NCBI GenBank assembly: GCA_045585955.1
Contig: JAZMZK010000018.1
Span: forward strand, 1 to 64,000
DNA: 64,000 nucleotides
Direction: 5' to 3'
Origin: SIG78 sp045585955
Lineage (GTDB): Bacteria > Verrucomicrobiota > Lentisphaeria > Victivallales > Victivallaceae
In this document: piece after piece, positions 59,526 to 64,000 of the stretch
How positions within the stretch are numbered: the first letter of the stretch is position 1
Layout: every line of letters begins with the position of its first letter
The notes under the pieces: generated by a model
What the model was told of the DNA's origin: nothing
The model's input: only the letters and a program-made list of their open reading frames with translations
Database searches by the model: none
Position numbers and translations under genes: made by a program

Positions 59526-60305
59526 TCAACGGCCTTTTTCGATAATAAGTTTGGCAACTTTTCTGCCGGACATAAGCATACCGCCGAAAATCGGCCCCAT
59601 GCGATAACCGCCCATAACATTATTGGCACTCATACCGCAAGCATACAATCCGGGGAAATAACAGCGGGTATTTTCAACCGTGGAGGCTTCGCCGTTTTCG
59701 ACCCACATCGGCTTTTCGCCGATAATATCGCCGGTGGGGGTATCGAGTTGGATCTTGGCTTTTTTTACAGCAAGATTAAGTATTTCGCTGGGGTGGCCGG
59801 TGCCGTCAATTACATTTTCGGCGATAACAGTCAGGGGGTCTACATGCAGCCCCAGCCGTTCAACACAAGTCCAGTTGATCACCAGTCCATTGACTTTTCC
59901 ATTTTTGAAAACAAGATCTTCCACACTTACTGAATTAAAAATCAAAGCCCCGGCTTTTACTGCACCAAAAATCAATCCGCTTGCCATTTCGACCGAATCA
60001 AGAGTGTGATACCCCGGTGCATTTTCCAACTTTTTGTGGGTTATACTGAAATCATCAAGAATATCGAGTGCATCATCCTGCACCACGACTTCGTTAAAAA
60101 GCATGCCGCCGCCCCAAGTACCGCCGCCGGGAGCAAGTTTACGCTCAAAAATAGCTGTTTTTATCCCGGCTTCCGCCAGATAACGGGCAGCAACAAGAGC
60201 TGAAGGGCCGCCGCCGACGATGGCGACATCAAGTTTCAAATTCGCAAGGAGTTTTTCGCTGAATTTGCTGACGATTGCAGAGGAGATAATGTTTTCTTCC
60301 GACAT
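59526..60305 (-). CDS. thi4: Thi4-type thiazole synthase, sulfide-dependent form
   Basis: 259 residues. An FAD/NAD Rossmann start (DVAIVGGGPSALVAARYLA), then LAPGGGTWGGGMLFNEVVVQ, INWTCVERLGLHVDPL and PGLYACGMSANNVMGGYRMG, typical of Thi4/RBP synthetases. At the position of the sulfur-donating Cys of yeast THI4, after GTGHPSEILNL, this protein has Ala. It thus cannot be the suicide enzyme and should use sulfide, as the archaeal forms do. It makes ADP-thiazole from NAD and glycine in place of ThiG/ThiS, neither of which is here. First gene of the riboswitch operon. Confidence 0.85.
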   Translation of the reverse strand: MSEENIISSAIVSKFSEKLLANLKLDVAIVGGGPSALVAARYLAEAGIKTAIFERKLAPGGGTWGGGMLFNEVVVQDDALDILDDFSITHKKLENAPGYHTLDSVEMASGLIFGAVKAGALIFNSVSVEDLVFKNGKVNGLVINWTCVERLGLHVDPLTVIAENVIDGTGHPSEILNLAVKKAKIQLDTPTGDIIGEKPMWVENGEASTVENTRCYFPGLYACGMSANNVMGGYRMGPIFGGMLMSGRKVAKLIIEKGR

Positions 60306-60306
60306 A

Positions 60307-60324
60307 CCGGAAATCCTTTCCGGC
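60307..60324 (-). promoter_or_regulatory. Shine-Dalgarno-sequestering hairpin of thi4
   Basis: CCGGAAA-GGA-TTTCCGG reads as a 7-bp stem with GGA of the ribosome-binding site in its loop region, two bases before the thi4 ATG. It could be the translational switch of the upstream riboswitch. Confidence 0.5.
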
Positions 60325-60404
60325 GCAAGCTTGTGCGCCCATTATGGGTATGCCGGTGCTGAATGCACCATCTTAAAATTGTAACAAAAATGATATTCAT
60401 TTGT

Positions 60405-60486
60405 CTTTCCTACGCCGGCATTACCCGTTTCAGGTTCGATGGGTTTGATCTCAGCCGTTGTTACCTCAACAACAGCACCCCAAGGT
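60405..60486 (-). ncRNA. TPP riboswitch (THI element)
   Basis: On the minus strand the leader carries GGGGTGC, then the conserved GGCTGAGATCAAACCC, CGAACCTGA and GGTAATGCCGGCGTAGGAA in the correct order. These are the pyrimidine- and pyrophosphate-sensing cores of the thiamine pyrophosphate aptamer. It lies 100 bases upstream of thi4 and should repress the operon when TPP is high. Confidence 0.95.
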
Positions 60487-60609
60487 TACATATCTTCTAA
60501 TGTAACACCATTTGCAAAAAAAATCAAATATAAAAATACATTTATGTTTGATTTTTATATCGGCAAATGTTATTTTAATGGCGATGCAAACACAAAAAAA
60601 GGATTTTTT

Positions 60610-61257
60610 ATGAGGTTCCAAGCCGCTATTTTTGATTTGGACGGCACATTGCTGGACAGTATGAAAATATGGAGCAATCTTTGCCGGGAATTTTTATTGC
60701 GCCACAATATTGACGAAGCGCTTGATCTTGACGGCAAGCTTGGAGTTATTTCCATGCACAATGCTCTTGAGTATATTATAAACGAATTTTCCTTGAATAT
60801 AACTCTGGAAAAAGCTTATGCAGAAACCTGGCAGATCGTCGAAAATTTTTATAAAACCCAAGCCAGCCCCAAACCGGGAATAAAAAAAATCCTGGATCAT
60901 TTGCAGAAAAATAATATTCCATGCGGAATAATCACTGCAACCGAATCAGGATTGGTTGTTCCGGCATTGGAGCGTACCGGATTGAGCGGATATTTCAAAG
61001 CAATTTTCAGCTGCTCGGAAATGCAGACCTCCAAACGGACAGCGGATATATTTTTCAAGATGTCAGATATACTGCATACCTCCCCCGACAACACCATTGT
61101 TTTTGAAGATGCACTCTATGCAGCCAATACGGCAGCCCAAGCCGGATACGCCGTCGCCGCTGTTTACGACCCCAGCGAAAAAAATCCGGCTCAACTGCAA
61201 AAAACAGCTGACTGGTATTTTCAGAGTTGGGAAGATTTTCCGCTTGACCAACTCTGA
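60610..61257 (+). CDS. HAD-family hydrolase (beta-phosphoglucomutase-like)
   Basis: 215 residues from MRFQAAIFDLDGTLLDS (motif I with both Asp). The longest frame starts 57 codons upstream in the riboswitch, but AAAAGGA gives 60610. ITATESG is motif II, KRTADIF motif III and VFEDALYAANTAAQAG motif IV with the acidic pair. A helical cap of about 75 residues lies between motifs I and II. It is a small cytosolic phosphatase or mutase. Divergent from the thi operon, it might act on thiamine or HMP phosphates, but sugar phosphates are equally possible. Confidence 0.85.
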   Translation: MRFQAAIFDLDGTLLDSMKIWSNLCREFLLRHNIDEALDLDGKLGVISMHNALEYIINEFSLNITLEKAYAETWQIVENFYKTQASPKPGIKKILDHLQKNNIPCGIITATESGLVVPALERTGLSGYFKAIFSCSEMQTSKRTADIFFKMSDILHTSPDNTIVFEDALYAANTAAQAGYAVAAVYDPSEKNPAQLQKTADWYFQSWEDFPLDQL

Positions 61258-61265
61258 ACACATTT

Positions 61266-62267
61266 TCAGCAAATTCTCGGCAGCAGTTCTCCGGTGGGCT
61301 GGGGCAATATGGTTTTGCCGCCAAAGGGCTGTTCGATGGTAACTTTGCCCACATTCTCCGTTACTTCGCCAATAATGGAAGCATTGCTGCTGTACGGCAT
61401 AGCTTGCAGAACTTTTACGATTTCTCCGGCAACAGTCTGCGGAGCAAAGATGACCAATCTGCCTTCGCACGCCAGATACAAGGGGTCAAGCCCCAGCATA
61501 CCGCACACTCCTTTTACCGGATCAGCTACGGGTATATCGGCAGCTTTGATATTTATACCGATTTGGCTCTGATCGCAAATTTCGTACAATACTGTGCCCA
61601 CGCCGCCCCGGGTTGCATCACGGATCACATGGATATCTTTGCTGACACTCAAAATCGCTTCCACGGTTTTGCCCAGCGGTGCGCAATCGCTTGTTACATC
61701 AGCATCAATGCCGAACTCGTCACGCTCCAGCAAAATGGTGCAGCCGTGCCGCCCCACATCGCCGGAAACGATCACTGCATCCCCAACTTGAGCAATGGCT
61801 CCGGAGGTGCGGACTCCGGGCAGCAGTTCCCCTACCCCGGCAGTGGTGATAAAGACTTTATCCACTTGCCCTTTGCCCACGACTTTGGTATCACCGGCAA
61901 CGATTTTGACACCCGCTTCGGCGGCAGTTTTTGCCATAGCGGCGGCGATTTCCTCCAAGTCGGCGACCGGGAACCCTTCCTCAATAATAAATGCACAGGT
62001 TATATATTTGGGGATCGCCCCCATACATGCTATATCGTTGACCGTACCGCAAATACTCAATTTGCCGATGTTGCCGCCGGCAAAACGCCACGGCGAAACT
62101 ACAAAGCCATCAGTAGACATGGCGATCCGGTCAGCCTTTACCGGCAGAACAGCCGCATCATCGGGGGTAAAAAGATCGTTGGCAAAATGTTTTTTGAATA
62201 TCGAACCGATAAGTTCAGAGGTCTGCCGACCGCCGGAACCGTGAGCTAATGTAATAAATTTTTCCAT
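61266..62267 (-). CDS. hypE: Hydrogenase maturation protein HypE
   Basis: 333 residues. AIR-synthase-like fold: AHGSGGRQTSELIGSIF at the start, ATRGGVGTVLYEICDQSQIG in the middle. The C-terminus PTGELLPRIC ends in the essential Cys, which receives carbamoyl from HypF and is dehydrated to the cyanide ligand. It delivers CN to the HypCD iron. 13 bases after hypD in the hyp operon. SD CAGGTG. Confidence 0.95.
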   Translation of the reverse strand: MEKFITLAHGSGGRQTSELIGSIFKKHFANDLFTPDDAAVLPVKADRIAMSTDGFVVSPWRFAGGNIGKLSICGTVNDIACMGAIPKYITCAFIIEEGFPVADLEEIAAAMAKTAAEAGVKIVAGDTKVVGKGQVDKVFITTAGVGELLPGVRTSGAIAQVGDAVIVSGDVGRHGCTILLERDEFGIDADVTSDCAPLGKTVEAILSVSKDIHVIRDATRGGVGTVLYEICDQSQIGINIKAADIPVADPVKGVCGMLGLDPLYLACEGRLVIFAPQTVAGEIVKVLQAMPYSSNASIIGEVTENVGKVTIEQPFGGKTILPQPTGELLPRIC

Positions 62268-62280
62268 AATAACACCTGAT

Positions 62281-63315
62281 TTATTGACCGTATTGGTAAA
62301 AAGCCGAACAAGCTCCTTCGCCGGAAACCATGCACGCCCCCACCGGATTCATGGGCGTACAGACTTTGCCGAAGAGCGGGCAGTCGCATGGTTTGCAAAT
62401 CCCTTTCAAGACTTCGCCGCAGCGGCATCCGGGGTTGCATTTGCCGTCATCGGGAGTTAAACCAAACTTGATTACGGCATCAAATCCGCTCCATTGGCTT
62501 TTGAGTTTCATACCCGAACCTTTGATTTCGCCCAGACCGCGCCAGACGCAATCGCAAGGCTCCATCATGCTGTTGACCAGCTTTTGTGCCGCCGGATTGC
62601 CCCCGGCTTTGACTACTGAAGTATAAGCGTTATCGCAAAAAGGTTCGCCGCTTTGTGCGTATTCTACGATCATACCCAATGCTTTTATCACTGCTTCGGC
62701 AGTAAATCCGGCAACTACCCCGGATACGCCGTAATCGTTTTTGAGTTCTTCACAAAGTTTGGTGCCGATAATGGCGTGAACATGCCCCGGATAAAGAAAC
62801 GCATCAGCCGAACCTTGCAGAGCCTTATATGCCTGAGGCATGGTTTTGTTGGCGGTCAGGAGAGAAAAGTTTTTTATCCCCAATGCCGCCGCCCGCTTTA
62901 CAGCTATGCAAGCAGATGGGGTGGTGGTTTCAAACCCCACCGCCAGAAAAACCACCTCTTTATCCGGATTACTTGCCGCAAAGTCCACCGCATCCAATGG
63001 CGAATAAACCGTTTTGAGTTCAGCCCCCAAACTTCGGGCCTGTGCCAAGCTCATTTCGGAACCGGGCACCCGGATCAGGTCGCCAAAGGTGGCGATCACT
63101 GCATGGTGCTTGAGCGCCAGAGTTACGGCACTGTCGATGTACCCGGGGGGAGTAACGCAAACCGGACAGCCGGGCCCGGAGATAAGCTCAATATTTTTGC
63201 TCAAAAGCGACCGGATCCCCAAGCGGAAAATCTCGTGAGTGTGAGTTCCGCAAACCTCCATTATCCGCAAAGGTCTGCCGGAATAATTGCTTAATAATGA
63301 TTGGTAATCACTCAT
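62281..63315 (-). CDS. hypD: Hydrogenase maturation protein HypD
   Basis: 344 residues from MSDYQSLLSNYSG. The start five codons earlier lacks an SD, whereas GAGGAG precedes this one and contains the hypC stop. IMEVCGTHTHEIF, GPGCPVCVTP, FATFGD-type strand and the C-terminal Cys set (CNPGCRCGEVLKGICKPCDC) bind the [4Fe-4S] cluster and the Fe(CO)(CN)2 unit during assembly. Works with HypC and HypE. Confidence 0.95.
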   Translation of the reverse strand: MSDYQSLLSNYSGRPLRIMEVCGTHTHEIFRLGIRSLLSKNIELISGPGCPVCVTPPGYIDSAVTLALKHHAVIATFGDLIRVPGSEMSLAQARSLGAELKTVYSPLDAVDFAASNPDKEVVFLAVGFETTTPSACIAVKRAAALGIKNFSLLTANKTMPQAYKALQGSADAFLYPGHVHAIIGTKLCEELKNDYGVSGVVAGFTAEAVIKALGMIVEYAQSGEPFCDNAYTSVVKAGGNPAAQKLVNSMMEPCDCVWRGLGEIKGSGMKLKSQWSGFDAVIKFGLTPDDGKCNPGCRCGEVLKGICKPCDCPLFGKVCTPMNPVGACMVSGEGACSAFYQYGQ

Positions 63316-63319
63316 AAAC

Positions 63320-63499
63320 TTACTCCTCATTTTCCGGAGTTATTTTAGCTATCGCCACCCCGGCGTGAACCATCACATAGTCGCCGGGCTCCAAATCGTC
63401 CAGCAGTTCAGCGGAAACCTCCCGGCGGGCACCGGAAGCATCGACTAAAGCGGTATCTTTATTGACCGCCACAACCTTGGCAGAAAGTCCAACACACAT
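63320..63499 (-). CDS. hypC: Hydrogenase maturation chaperone HypC
   Basis: 59 residues: MCVGLSAKVVAVNKDTALVD then a short OB-fold with LEPGDYVMVHAGVAIAKIT. The second-position Cys ligates the iron. Short for a HypC (70-90 residues), with a trimmed C-terminus. The stop lies in the hypD Shine-Dalgarno site, so they are coupled. 17 bases after the hypF stop. Confidence 0.9.
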   Translation of the reverse strand: MCVGLSAKVVAVNKDTALVDASGARREVSAELLDDLEPGDYVMVHAGVAIAKITPENEE

Positions 63500-63516
63500 A
63501 AGATAAATCCTTTATA

Positions 63517-64000
63517 TTAAAACTGTTTTATATTATAAACGCCATAAAGTGCCTGCCCCAGCGATATACCGCCATCATTGGCGGGTACCAGCTTGTGGAG
63601 CAAAACCCTGAAACCATTCTTCGAGAGCTTTTTCCGGCAAAGATCCAGCAAAAGCATATTCTGGAAACTCCCGCCGGATAATGCACACACATTCAAATTG
63701 CTTGCCCGTCTTGCCTGCAAACAGCTTGCCAAGATCATATCCGCCAAAAGTTTGTGGAAGCTGTATGCCAGAAACCCCACATCCACGCCTTTTATACGCT
63801 CATTTGCCAACCAGGTAAAAAGTTCATCAGTCGCCATAATGCCTTTTTCTGCAAAAGAGCTATCAATACCTGGCAGATCATCTTTGTTTGCTTCATACCA
63901 CCTTTGGGCGGCAAACTCCAAGCTCATAGCTGCATCGCCTTCAAAGGTGGAATTGCGGGCAATGCCCAACAGGGCACTTACGCCGTCAAACAATCTGCCG
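63517..64000 (-). CDS. hypF: Carbamoyltransferase HypF, C-terminal part
   Basis: The frame runs off the window end; about 160 residues are visible. It reads RLFDGVSALLGIARNSTFEG, ALSGGSFQNMLLLD and VLLHKLVPANDGGISLGQAL, the Kae1-like C-terminal domain of HypF. The Cys-rich, acylphosphatase and YrdC domains lie outside. It makes carbamoyl-AMP and transfers the group to HypE. First gene seen of hypF-C-D-E. The hydrogenase genes are outside the window. Confidence 0.9.
   Translation of the reverse strand, partial: GRLFDGVSALLGIARNSTFEGDAAMSLEFAAQRWYEANKDDLPGIDSSFAEKGIMATDELFTWLANERIKGVDVGFLAYSFHKLLADMILASCLQARRASNLNVCALSGGSFQNMLLLDLCRKKLSKNGFRVLLHKLVPANDGGISLGQALYGVYNIKQF

Noticed and set aside
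1..64000. CRISPR arrays, rRNA genes, insertion sequences with transposase
   Set aside because: No regularly spaced repeats, rRNA-like stretches or transposase genes were seen on either strand.
1..64000. High frequency of TTTTCCGG/CCGGAAAA words, as if an uptake signal
   Set aside because: I cannot count it reliably by eye, and codon and terminator-stem usage (CCGGAG, TCCGG) may explain it.

Overview
The window reads as chromosomal DNA of a Gram-negative bacterium, most probably of the PVC superphylum and the Lentisphaerae/Victivallales type. This assignment is inferred from gene content, with no marker-gene search. The supporting signs are a prepilin of the IELLVVIAIIAILAAMLLP type, a eukaryote-like IleRS, a YejM/PbgA-like envelope protein, secreted or intracellular carbohydrate-active proteins, a PBCV-basic-adaptor type motif, and many sigma70-like promoters. 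Genes are tightly packed with good Shine-Dalgarno sites. Three convergent pairs overlap at their 3' ends.

Layout. 0-13 kb: envelope and peptide genes (YejM-like sulfatase-fold protein, polyprenol-kinase-like protein, S66 and M29 peptidases). Then a polyferredoxin, a DUF362 protein with a Tat signal, divergent tatA-tatC, a NUC1 nuclease, and a three-gene operon of QueG-like Fe-S protein, IclR regulator and U32-like protein. 13-21 kb: GH29 fucosidase, dnaG, nagB, dciA-like, panD, tyrA and an FAD oxidoreductase. 21-28 kb: a fused radical-SAM/MnmC-type tRNA-modification protein, a pseudopilin, and a large C39-like/RTX secreted protein. 27.6-29.8 kb: an isolated phage-like head cassette (scaffold, DUF5309-type capsid, head-adaptor-like protein) with its own promoter and terminators. 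30-33 kb: leuCD and a TrpC-like protein that has lost catalytic residues. 33-41.7 kb: a secreted TIM-barrel-like protein, glycosyltransferase, SIMPL protein, orphan adenine methyltransferase and a glucuronokinase-like GHMP kinase. 41.7-50 kb: ileS (type 2), a large tandem transglutaminase-like lipoprotein, a 36-residue basic protein, comF and a small secreted protein.

50.5-56.7 kb is an AT-rich island next to tRNA-Asn. Duplicated tRNA 3' ends and two copies of a 160-200 bp GCTTCAT-rich repeat bound it. It carries an Xre controller, a fused m5C-m6A methyltransferase, an HNH nuclease, an unknown 96-residue protein and an OLD-type ATPase cut off exactly at the repeat.

56.7-64 kb: a TPP-riboswitch-controlled thi4-thiE-thiD-thiC operon, a divergent HAD phosphatase, and [NiFe]-hydrogenase maturation genes hypF(partial)-hypC-hypD-hypE. 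No hydrogenase structural genes are present.

The best candidates for something undescribed are the stand-alone capsid cassette, the MnmL-like/MnmC(m) fusion, the repeat-bounded restriction island with its dual methyltransferase, and the catalytically altered TrpC paralogue.
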